Shown here: positions 1-5,232 of the stretch, in pieces
Position numbering within the stretch: the stretch's first letter is position 1
Layout: every line of letters begins with the position of its first letter
Assembly: GCA_020062035.1 (NCBI GenBank)
Contig: JAGUXD010000021.1
Location: 1-5,234, forward strand
Length of the DNA stretch: 5,234 nt
Direction: 5' to 3'
Source of the DNA: Candidatus Brocadiia bacterium
GTDB lineage: Bacteria > Planctomycetota > MHYJ01 > JACQXL01
Position numbers and translations under genes: made by a program
Notes under the pieces: model-generated
What the model was told of the DNA's origin: nothing
Databases searched by the model: none
Seen by the model: only the letters and a program-made list of their open reading frames with translations

Positions 1-1602
1 AATACCAATCGGTGTTTTCTTAAGGTCAAATGAGCGAAAGAACTGGTTAAAGAGCCGTACTCCTTCTGAGCCGACGAAGCGAACCGAATAATCCGTATCT
101 TTTCGGGTCTTCTCATAACCGGTCAATCGGGCTGATAAGAACGGCGTGACCTTGATAAATCCTACCCGCACAGGCGAGAATATTTCATTAAAGCCGTCAA
201 AACGATTGATATGATAATCGGCCCCGCCCGGTCTCTGGTCTTCCTGTCTTTTGATACGAGATAGTTCAACGCTTCCAGAATAGTATAATAAAGGAAAAGA
301 ACTAAGGACCGGCTCATTGAGCAAATAGGTTTTAAGACAGGGTTGGTCATTTGTCTCGTTCAGGAAATTGCTAAAATTGGGCTGAGTGATAAAGATACCT
401 GCGGCATTGTGTTTAAGATATCGCAGATAAAAATAAGATTCAGGCTCTTTTTGCTCTTTGTATTCCTGATTGAAGAATTCCTGCTGGAAATACCGGTCAG
501 AGAGATAATACGTCTCTAAATCAGCCCTGAAATAAGACGATACATTATGGCGATGAAACATATGAGTTCGGCCTCGTTTTTTATCTTCCATCTTGGCGAT
601 TTCACCAGATGTTTTATAAACCAAACCAGTATATTTTAAGGAAGGGTCAGGTCCCTTGTCTTTTATGTAATAATACTTAACGAGCCCTTCATAAGAGTGC
701 CAGTTATACTTTAATTGCGGCTCTGATGCAGAACCGCGCTTTTCGTAAAAATGCTGAACTAAAGTAAGGTCACCCCATTGTTTGGCTTTATGATACCCGT
801 CACTATTCTTGATGAATTCGCCTTTTTCATCCCGCAGATACTTATTGATATTCAACCCCACTTTAATATCCGTGCTTTTACCAAATCGGTTTGATTTAGA
901 GATACGAACAGAGCGTAAAATCGGCTCCGAGCCCAACCTTTTTTTATAGTAAGGAATATAAAAAATAGGAATACTAGTTATATGCGGTACTAAATGTTTA
1001 ATTACAATTATTTTGCCTTTCTCATCTTTTATAAATGATACTGAATATGCCCAGAAATAATAATGCGGTTTCCCGTGCGGACAGGTGGTAACCGAGGCAT
1101 TCTTGGCAATAATAGTTGATTTGTTGATTTGATAAGCGATATTCGCCCGCAGGACAACGGTCTCTTCATCCTCCTGACGGCTGGACGGCGACGAAATTCT
1201 TATTTCTAAATTAAGAATAATACCCGTATCGTTGGTGAAATTATAATAGAAGCGGTCTGCTAAAATAAGGTCTTTTTCACTAATAATCTTCACATTGCCT
1301 TCTGCATAAACCTCATCAAAGATGATGTCTTTGCTTAAGGACGCAGTATCTTTTTGGGTCTTGGTGCGGGCGATAAGGGTATCGGCCTTAAGGATTTTTC
1401 CTGCCTGATATAACTCTATTTTTTCTGTAAGAGCCGTGATTTGTGTCTCGTCTTCCTGCCATCGTTCCATTTGACCATAGCGGATATATGCAGAAGTTAG
1501 TGGGTTTTTACTATCTTCTTCTGATTTTTCCTGCCCGAGCGAATAAGAAAAATTAAGCAACCACAAAACCACAAAACATAAAAGGTAAGACACAAACCTC
1601 AT
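1..1602 (-). CDS. lptD: LPS-assembly outer-membrane protein LptD (OstA/Imp family), C-terminus beyond the left edge
   Basis: The frame is open from ATG 1602 to base 1, giving 534 visible residues and no stop, so the 3' part lies outside the window. LptD is the outer-membrane barrel that, with lipoprotein LptE, inserts lipopolysaccharide into the outer leaflet. Residues 1-23 look like a Sec signal peptide (MRF, then LLCFVVLWLL, then SYSLGQ). Residues ~48-200 match an OstA/LptA-like jellyroll: ITALTEKIELY at 55-65, VYAEGNVKI at 98-106, LADRFYYNFTNDTGIILN at 114-131, and the family-typical TTCPHGKPHYYF at 172-183. After IPIFYIPYY (211-219) the chain turns into alternating polar/aromatic beta-strand sequence as in the LptD barrel, including INRFDGFNEIFSPV at 465-478. 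It has a single jellyroll Cys (C174) and no Cys pair just after the signal, so E. coli-style disulphide maturation is not evident. An in-frame TAA at 1620-1618 fixes the start. Family identity is fairly sure; I recognised it by motif, not by alignment. Confidence 0.85.
   Translation of the reverse strand, partial: MRFVSYLLCFVVLWLLNFSYSLGQEKSEEDSKNPLTSAYIRYGQMERWQEDETQITALTEKIELYQAGKILKADTLIARTKTQKDTASLSKDIIFDEVYAEGNVKIISEKDLILADRFYYNFTNDTGIILNLEIRISSPSSRQEDEETVVLRANIAYQINKSTIIAKNASVTTCPHGKPHYYFWAYSVSFIKDEKGKIIVIKHLVPHITSIPIFYIPYYKKRLGSEPILRSVRISKSNRFGKSTDIKVGLNINKYLRDEKGEFIKNSDGYHKAKQWGDLTLVQHFYEKRGSASEPQLKYNWHSYEGLVKYYYIKDKGPDPSLKYTGLVYKTSGEIAKMEDKKRGRTHMFHRHNVSSYFRADLETYYLSDRYFQQEFFNQEYKEQKEPESYFYLRYLKHNAAGIFITQPNFSNFLNETNDQPCLKTYLLNEPVLSSFPLLYYSGSVELSRIKRQEDQRPGGADYHINRFDGFNEIFSPVRVGFIKVTPFLSARLTGYEKTRKDTDYSVRFVGSEGVRLFNQFFRSFDLKKTPIGI
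1553..1585. repeat. Short tandem repeat inside the lptD signal-peptide region
   Basis: On the plus strand CCACAAAA occurs twice in perfect tandem (1561-1568 and 1569-1576), followed by a degenerate CATAAAAGG. On the coding strand this reads TTTTGTGG twice and encodes most of the hydrophobic core of the LptD signal peptide (residues ~9-16, CFVVLWLL). The wording TTTGTGGTTGCTTA (1567-1554, minus) resembles TTTGTGGTGCTTA in the lipoprotein gene at 4624-4636. It may be a degenerate copy of the same repeat family or just convergent T/G-rich hydrophobic codons. Confidence 0.45.
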
Positions 1603-1609
1603 CTCATAT

Positions 1610-1638
1610 TTTATAGATTAGGACGATGATAAAGTCAA
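1610..1638 (-). promoter_or_regulatory. Predicted sigma70-type promoter for lptD, close enough for a leaderless start
   Basis: On the minus strand TTGACT (1638-1633) and TATAAA (1615-1610) are separated by 17 bp. Each hexamer matches 5 of 6 consensus bases. Only 7 bp lie between the -10 hexamer and the lptD ATG at 1602, so the predicted transcription start falls at or next to the start codon. No Shine-Dalgarno sequence is visible before that ATG, which fits leaderless translation. The promoter sits in the 54-bp gap after ribF, so lptD may be transcribed both by readthrough from def-ribF and from here. AT-rich DNA yields chance matches, but the two boxes and spacing are all good. Confidence 0.55.
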
Positions 1639-1656
1639 ATAATCCTTGCCCATAAA

Positions 1657-2586
1657 TTATATACGAGAAAGGTCCTGTTTGATTTGATTTACAAGCAAAT
1701 CAGCAGACTGGAATCTTCTCTCATCTCTTATTCTACGAATGATTTCTAATAAAATATCCCTGCCATAAAGTGCTTTCTCTGGATAGTTTAATAAATATGC
1801 TTCCACTATTATTCGGGATATTACATTGGTTCTGAAAGTTGGTCTTGTGCCGATGTTTATCAGTGCCTGCCTGCGGCGGGGCTTCGGCTCAGATAATACC
1901 GTGGCATAGCCCGTATAAACACCGTGCGGCGGTAAAATCTCATTGTGCGGGTCTATATTTGCTGTTGGATAGCCCAGTAATCTGCCTCGTCCCTTTCCAC
2001 GAACCACTGTTCCCAATATGGTAACAGTCCTACCTAACATCCTGGTGGCATCTTTTAACTGTCCGCTTTGTATTGCTTTACGAATCCGGCTACTACTGGT
2101 GGCTTTAGCCCCATATTTCAATGGTTTGATTACTCTCAATCCAATTCGTTTCTCAGCCAAGATGTTACGTAAGGTATCAATATTACCAGAACGGTTCCTG
2201 CCAAATCGGACATTATCTGTAACAACTACCCCTGCTGGCGAAAGTGTCTTAATAATCCGATTGACAAAAGCCCTGCCGGAAAGTCGGCTTAATCTTTTGG
2301 TAAACTTCAAGACCAGACAATAATCAACACCCAGTTCTTGTAATAACAGGAGCCGATGTTCTAATGAGGTGATAAAAAGAGAATGTTTTTCCGGTAAAGG
2401 GCTGTTGAGAACTCGTTCAGGATGGTTCTGGAAAGTAATGACTAAAGAAGGTTTATTAATCTTTCTTGCCCATCGCACTACATTTTTAATAAGAAGTTGA
2501 TGCCCGCGATGGACTCCATCAAAGACACCCCAGGTAACAATCGCTGATTTAAGTCCGATGTTTCTAAAACTTCTGTATATCTTCAT
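1657..2586 (-). CDS. ribF: Bifunctional riboflavin kinase / FAD synthetase RibF
   Basis: RibF phosphorylates riboflavin to FMN and adenylylates FMN to FAD in the cytoplasm. The protein is 309 residues from the ATG at 2586, near the family's ~310. The N-terminal adenylyltransferase half shows GVFDGVHRGHQ (20-30, with the HxGH nucleotide-binding motif at 26-29), VITFQNHP (49-56), RFGRNRSG (127-134) and SSSRIRKAI (164-172). The C-terminal flavokinase half shows GKGRGRLLGYPTAN (197-210, the PTAN motif), PPHGVYTG (219-226), INIGTRPTF (243-251), VEAYLLNY (261-268, with the likely catalytic Glu262), LYGRDI (273-278) and IRDERRF (286-292). I chose ATG 2586 over ATG 2604 because MKIYRSFRNIG matches family N-termini, it gives a 4-base ATGA overlap with the def stop, and GGCAGG lies just upstream as a possible ribosome site. 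The upstream start adds only six residues. Deviations: Trp19 before GVFDG, and TDNV in place of the usual GxDF before RFG. Confidence 0.95.
   Translation of the reverse strand: MKIYRSFRNIGLKSAIVTWGVFDGVHRGHQLLIKNVVRWARKINKPSLVITFQNHPERVLNSPLPEKHSLFITSLEHRLLLLQELGVDYCLVLKFTKRLSRLSGRAFVNRIIKTLSPAGVVVTDNVRFGRNRSGNIDTLRNILAEKRIGLRVIKPLKYGAKATSSSRIRKAIQSGQLKDATRMLGRTVTILGTVVRGKGRGRLLGYPTANIDPHNEILPPHGVYTGYATVLSEPKPRRRQALINIGTRPTFRTNVISRIIVEAYLLNYPEKALYGRDILLEIIRRIRDERRFQSADLLVNQIKQDLSRI
1865..1888. repeat. GC-rich patch inside ribF, possibly an inserted repeat fragment
   Basis: A 24-bp stretch beginning GCCTGCCTGCGGCGGGG stands out as almost entirely G+C in an AT-rich gene. It encodes the charged run EPKPRRRQ (residues ~233-240) in the flavokinase domain, between the GVY strand and the NIGTRPTF strand, where RibF proteins vary in length. 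GCCTGCC wording recurs at 2591-2599. It could be an in-frame remnant of a small GC-rich dispersed repeat, or simply a basic loop with GC-rich Arg and Pro codons. Confidence 0.3.
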
Positions 2587-3080
2587 TTCTGCCTGCCGGT
2601 CCATTGAAAGTATTTCTCAAGTAACGATTTCTTTTTATCTTCAGATATCCTGTCAATAAAAAGGATACCATTAAGATGGTCTATTTCGTGTTGGACAACT
2701 CTTGCCAGAAGGTTACTGAACTCATATTTTACCCTTTTTCCTTTAGGATTGACTCCCTGACAGGTGAGCATTACATAACGACGAACCTGTGCGGATATCC
2801 CAGGTATACTCAAACAACTTTCCTTTTCCTCACTAGTTTCTTTGCTTGTTTTGATAATCTGCGGATTAATTAGAACCAGTTCATCAGAGGGTTTTTTAGT
2901 AGGATTGGCAACCAAAATACACAAAGAGATACCAATTTGATTGGCGGCTAAACCCACACCATTGTGCTTATACATCAATTCTAACATCTTCTCGGATAAC
3001 TGCCGAATCTTCTTATTTACCACCCTAACCACCATGGTTTTACGACTAAGCACAAGGTCTGGATAAGTCAATATCTTCAT
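2583..3080 (-). CDS. def: Peptide deformylase
   Basis: Metallo-hydrolase that removes the N-formyl group from nascent proteins at the ribosome. From ATG 3080 the protein has 165 residues, the normal length. All three family motifs are present: GVGLAANQ at 41-48 (motif 1), ESCLS at 87-91 with metal ligand Cys89 (motif 2, usually EGCLS), and QHEIDHLNG at 130-138 (motif 3, HExxH with ligands His131 and His135 and catalytic Glu132). The N-terminus MKILTYPDLVL fits the canonical MxIxxYPDxxL start. A TTG at 3116 would add 12 residues (QPHSSVNGLLN between the two starts) but would leave only about 5 nt of leader from the predicted promoter, so ATG 3080 is preferred, with a leader of about 40 nt. Its TGA overlaps the ribF ATG (ATGA at 2586-2583), indicating translational coupling. 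No strong Shine-Dalgarno is seen. Gly to Ser in motif 2 is a natural variant that I expect to be active. Confidence 0.96.
   Translation of the reverse strand: MKILTYPDLVLSRKTMVVRVVNKKIRQLSEKMLELMYKHNGVGLAANQIGISLCILVANPTKKPSDELVLINPQIIKTSKETSEEKESCLSIPGISAQVRRYVMLTCQGVNPKGKRVKYEFSNLLARVVQHEIDHLNGILFIDRISEDKKKSLLEKYFQWTGRQK
2591..2599. repeat. GCCTGCCGG word at the def/ribF junction
   Basis: The GC-rich 9-mer GCCTGCCGG lies where def ends and the upstream ribF start would lie. It resembles the GCCTGCCTGCGG patch at 1865-1876. On the minus strand its GGCAGG could instead be the ribosome binding site for the ribF ATG at 2586. Its status as a repeat is uncertain. Confidence 0.2.
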
Positions 3081-3122
3081 ATTTAATAATCCGTTCACAC
3101 TGGAATGTGGTTGCAATTTTTC

Positions 3123-3152
3123 TTGACATTATATTTCGTTTATGATTAAAAT
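3123..3152 (+). promoter_or_regulatory. Predicted sigma70-type promoter for the TPR gene, close enough for a leaderless start
   Basis: A perfect -35 hexamer TTGACA (3123-3128) and a -10 hexamer TAAAAT (3147-3152, 5 of 6) are separated by 18 bp. Eight bases separate the -10 from the ATG at 3161, so the predicted transcript starts around 3159-3161, essentially at the start codon. The sequence CAATATTT before the ATG contains no Shine-Dalgarno. This promoter is physically interlocked with the def promoter on the other strand. Confidence 0.55.
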
Positions 3153-3155
3153 CAA
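3128..3155 (-). promoter_or_regulatory. Predicted sigma70-type promoter for def-ribF
   Basis: On the minus strand TTGATT (3155-3150, 4 of 6) and a perfect TATAAT (3133-3128) are separated by 16 bp. The predicted start near 3121 leaves a leader of about 40 nt before the def ATG at 3080. Its -10 shares base 3128 with the opposite promoter's -35, and its -35 overlaps the opposite -10 by three bases (3150-3152). RNA polymerase could therefore occupy only one orientation at a time. Confidence 0.55.
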
Positions 3156-3160
3156 TATTT

Positions 3161-4540
3161 ATGATAGATACAGGTAAACTATTGATTAAGGCAGAGGAGG
3201 CGTTTGATAAGCGCAATTATGATTACGCGATAGATTTAGCCCGTCAGATAATAGAATTTAACCCATCTGATGCACCGGCCCGAAAAATACTGCGCACGAG
3301 CACCGTCAAAAAATGCGAACTGCAAGGCACTAAACCATCAGCGGTTGTTTCCTATCTTACGAGTTTCAGCGCGGTTATCAAGGTCCAACTATTCTTGCTT
3401 CTTAAGAAACACCATAAGGTTTTACAATCCGCTGAGGACTTCCTTTCTAAAAACCCCTATAGCATCTGGGCAAGAAATATTGCCGCTAATTCCCTGAGGC
3501 AATTAGATTATTTAGATGGTGCGATAGATGAATTTGAGGCACTTCTGACTTTTTTGCCTTCTGATGTAAATACCCTAAAATCATTAGGAGAACTCTACCG
3601 CTTAAAAGGAGATGTGAGGAAATCACAAGGTTATTATCAAAAGGCATTATCCCTGAAACCGACCGATTTAGAGATAACCAGAGCCCTTAAAGACATTTCT
3701 GCTTTAACGACATTAGAAGAAGGTGGCTGGGCCCGCGCCAAGTCATCACGCGAGATTGTCAAAGATGGCACTGTCTCCAAGGACCTGGAAAGAGAAAGCC
3801 AATTCGTCAAGGACTCAGATATCCCGGATGAAATCAACCGAGTTCAGGAGATTATAAATAAAAATCCCGATAACCCTGATAATGTAAAATATCTAAAAAA
3901 GATAGGCGAGTTGCAAATCAGGCAAAAGGACTTATCATCTGCCCTTGGGACATATGAAAAAGCCCTGAAACTCGCTCCCTCTGATGGCTCTATCTCTGTA
4001 AAAATCGGCGATATTAAGGTCTTAATCCTTGATACCCAAATAAAACAACTCCAGCAGAAATTGTCAACAGACCCGGCTAATCAGCAACTTAAAGAAACAA
4101 TTACTAAACTTCAGGAAGAAAAGAAGACATTTCAGGTTGAGGAATACCGCAAAAGGGTCAGTTTGTATCCGACCAATCTTTCTTATAGATACCAACTCGG
4201 CAAAGCCCTTTATGAATCAAGACACTATGATGAAGCGATTGCAGAGTTCCAGTCATCTCTTCGTGATTATAAACTAAAAACGGATTCCCAGAATTATTTA
4301 GGACTCTGCTTCATAGCCAAAAAGCATTATGATATGGCAATCAGCCAATTCACCAAGGCGTTAGAAAACCCGATGTCTTCTCAGGTTGCCAAAACCATCC
4401 GCTATAATTTAGCACTTGCATATGAATACAACAAAAACTACGAGCAAGCACTCACCGAATATAAACACATTCTTGAGGTTGATATAAACTACCGCGATGT
4501 CAATACCCGGGTCAATAACATCCAGTCCGCTCTAAAATGA
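3161..4540 (+). CDS. TPR (tetratricopeptide) repeat protein of unknown specific role
   Basis: This 459-residue protein has no signal peptide or membrane segment, so it is probably cytoplasmic. TPR-like helix pairs are visible at about 5-38 (FDKRNYDYAIDLARQIIEFNPSD), 102-135 (RQLDYLDGAIDEFEALLTFLPS), 136-169 (GELYRLKGDVRKSQGYYQKALSLKP), 243-276 (KDLSSALGTYEKALKLAPSD), 342-375 (YESRHYDEAIAEFQSSL), 377-408 (KKHYDMAISQFTKAL) and 413-447 (KNYEQALTEYKHIL). A basic/hydrophobic non-TPR stretch lies at 45-85, a polar linker at 180-225, and a probable coiled coil at 290-330. TPRs form scaffolds that bind partner proteins, and nothing here shows an enzyme. ATG 3161 follows the predicted promoter by 8 bp, and no earlier in-frame start is apparent within the short intergenic region. 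Its TGA overlaps the next gene's ATG, suggesting coupled production with the lipoprotein. The function is unknown; a structural or assembly role at the envelope is only a guess from that neighbour. Confidence 0.85.
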   Translation: MIDTGKLLIKAEEAFDKRNYDYAIDLARQIIEFNPSDAPARKILRTSTVKKCELQGTKPSAVVSYLTSFSAVIKVQLFLLLKKHHKVLQSAEDFLSKNPYSIWARNIAANSLRQLDYLDGAIDEFEALLTFLPSDVNTLKSLGELYRLKGDVRKSQGYYQKALSLKPTDLEITRALKDISALTTLEEGGWARAKSSREIVKDGTVSKDLERESQFVKDSDIPDEINRVQEIINKNPDNPDNVKYLKKIGELQIRQKDLSSALGTYEKALKLAPSDGSISVKIGDIKVLILDTQIKQLQQKLSTDPANQQLKETITKLQEEKKTFQVEEYRKRVSLYPTNLSYRYQLGKALYESRHYDEAIAEFQSSLRDYKLKTDSQNYLGLCFIAKKHYDMAISQFTKALENPMSSQVAKTIRYNLALAYEYNKNYEQALTEYKHILEVDINYRDVNTRVNNIQSALK

Positions 4541-4977
4541 AACCACAGATTTCACGGATTAACGCAGATTTAATCCCTCTTATTAAAGGGGGTAAGAGGG
4601 TCGTTCTTTGTGTTCTCTGTGCCTTTGTGGTGCTTACTGGCTGTAAAGATAAAGAAAACGCCTTACTTAAACAACGATTAAACAAAAGCCAGAATGAGGT
4701 AGAAGAGATACAAAAGCATCTCAATGACGCCACCGAAAAATCTAAAGATGTCCCTAAATTAGAAGAAAAACTCAAGGAAAATCAAATCCATATTAACAAC
4801 TTAAAAGTAGAGATGTATGAATTGAAGAAAGAGAAAGAAAACTCTGAAAAAAAGATTAGTCAATTAGAACAAAGCAATAAAGAGCAAGGTGAGACCATTG
4901 AGAAACTCAAGAAAGAAAATGCTGAACTTTCCAGGCTTATCCGCGAATTAGAAGAAGCGCTTGGCCAGTCAAAGTAA
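4537..4977 (+). CDS. Small coiled-coil lipoprotein, unknown function
   Basis: The 146-residue product carries a lipoprotein signal: a polar lead (1-19), KR at 20-21, a hydrophobic core VVLCVLCAFVVL (22-33) and the lipobox LTGC with the lipidation cysteine at 36. The mature part (36-146) is almost wholly charged heptad sequence rich in K, E, Q, N and L (for example KLEEKLKENQIHINNLKVEM and LEEALGQSK at the end), predicting one long coiled coil. It is presumably anchored in a membrane facing the periplasm. The sequence superficially resembles Lpp-like or other coiled-coil lipoproteins, but I do not recognise a family and low-complexity coiled coils match many proteins by chance. The ATG overlaps the TPR stop (ATGA 4537-4540) and has no Shine-Dalgarno, so it likely depends on coupling. 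The n-region is unusually long (about 21 residues) because codons 2 to ~32 lie in repeat-like DNA. No better in-frame start is seen before the hydrophobic core. Confidence 0.72.
   Translation: MKPQISRINADLIPLIKGGKRVVLCVLCAFVVLTGCKDKENALLKQRLNKSQNEVEEIQKHLNDATEKSKDVPKLEEKLKENQIHINNLKVEMYELKKEKENSEKKISQLEQSNKEQGETIEKLKKENAELSRLIRELEEALGQSK
4541..4572. repeat. Dispersed-repeat-like module 1 (ACCACAGATTTCACGG type)
   Basis: Starts one base after the TPR stop codon. The 7-mer CAGATTT occurs at 4546-4552 and again at 4565-4571, with GGATTAACG between, giving an internal period of about 9-10 bp. I recognise this wording from short non-coding repeats scattered in many environmental bacterial genomes. 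There is only one copy in this window, so dispersal cannot be shown here. It encodes residues 2-12 of the lipoprotein precursor. Confidence 0.5.
4575..4600. repeat. Perfect 8-bp inverted repeat (module 2), within the lipoprotein n-region
   Basis: CCCTCTTA (4575-4582) and TAAGAGGG (4593-4600) are perfect reverse complements around a 10-bp spacer TTAAAGGGGG. It resembles the CCCTC/GGGG-rich palindromic repeats common between genes in environmental genomes. In RNA it would fold near the start of the lipoprotein message, and its AAAGGGGG resembles a Shine-Dalgarno but no usable in-frame start follows it. Confidence 0.55.
4606..4632. repeat. Periodic CTTTGTG repeat (module 3) encoding the lipoprotein hydrophobic core
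   Basis: CTTTGTG (4606-4612), CTCTGTG (4615-4621) and CTTTGTG (4623-4629) recur every 8-9 bp. In frame they encode LCVLCAFVV (residues 24-32), the heart of the signal peptide. The wording matches the TTTGTGTTCTCTGTGCC type of dispersed repeat that I recall from environmental genomes. Coding convergence is possible but less likely because modules 1 and 2 lie immediately upstream. Confidence 0.5.
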
Positions 4978-5020
4978 GCCCATGCTTGCTTGTCTTTTCC
5001 TATTACCCCTTTTGGTCTAT

Positions 5021-5040
5021 GGGAGGATACCATACCTCCC
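5021..5040. repeat. Hairpin-forming inverted repeat, possible weak terminator
   Basis: GGGAGG (5021-5026) and CCTCCC (5035-5040) flank the 8-base loop ATACCATA. It lies 43 bp after the lipoprotein stop, a plausible place for transcription to end. No T-run follows (the next bases are CCATCACTT), so a classical intrinsic terminator is not supported. Confidence 0.35.
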
Positions 5041-5137
5041 CCATCACTTATTATCTGTGAGCGTATTTTATAAGGATATTTGTTGATTTTTATACCGAAT
5101 TACCAAAGGTATCCATAACGCCCTTAAACAAAACCAC

Positions 5138-5232
5138 TATAAAGATATTTTAGCAGGCTGTCTAAAAAGTTACAGATATTTTGATATGACAGCCATAAAA
5201 TAGTCAAGATATCTGAAGGAACCATCTTTATA
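5138..5232. repeat. Nested inverted repeats at the right edge
   Basis: The outer arms TATAAAGAT (5138-5146) and ATCTTTATA (5224-5232) are perfect 9-bp complements. Inside them GGCTGTC (5156-5162) and GACAGCC (5188-5194) are perfect 7-bp complements with a 25-base loop. The motif AGATAT also recurs at 5143, 5174 and 5208. The GGCTGTCTAAAAAGT wording resembles the terminal repeats of some insertion sequences, but no transposase is visible. It may be a small palindromic element or the edge of an IS. Confidence 0.4.

Noticed and set aside
162..350. Minus-strand 62-codon open frame
   Set aside because: It lies inside lptD in another frame. The lptD frame is continuous and has family motifs on both sides.
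1839..2323. Plus-strand open frames of 61 and 101 codons
   Set aside because: They lie wholly opposite ribF, whose motifs are unambiguous. They show no recognisable domain or start signals.
2676..2873. Plus-strand 65-codon open frame
   Set aside because: It is antisense to def, which has all three deformylase motifs.
3114..3116. TTG start giving a 177-residue deformylase
   Set aside because: The extra 12 residues have no family match, and the predicted def promoter starts transcripts about 5 nt upstream. ATG 3080 gives the canonical N-terminus.
3270..3837. Plus-strand 75-codon and minus-strand 66-codon frames inside the TPR gene
   Set aside because: They are shadow frames of the TPR gene, whose repeat periodicity runs through this part.
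4583..4600. AAAGGGGG as a ribosome binding site for a shorter lipoprotein start
   Set aside because: No ATG, GTG or TTG lies in frame at a suitable distance before the hydrophobic core.
4512..4775. Minus-strand 87-codon open frame opposite the repeat modules and lipoprotein start
   Set aside because: It is antisense to two better-supported coding regions. Its Thr/Arg-rich run simply reads the repeat modules backwards.
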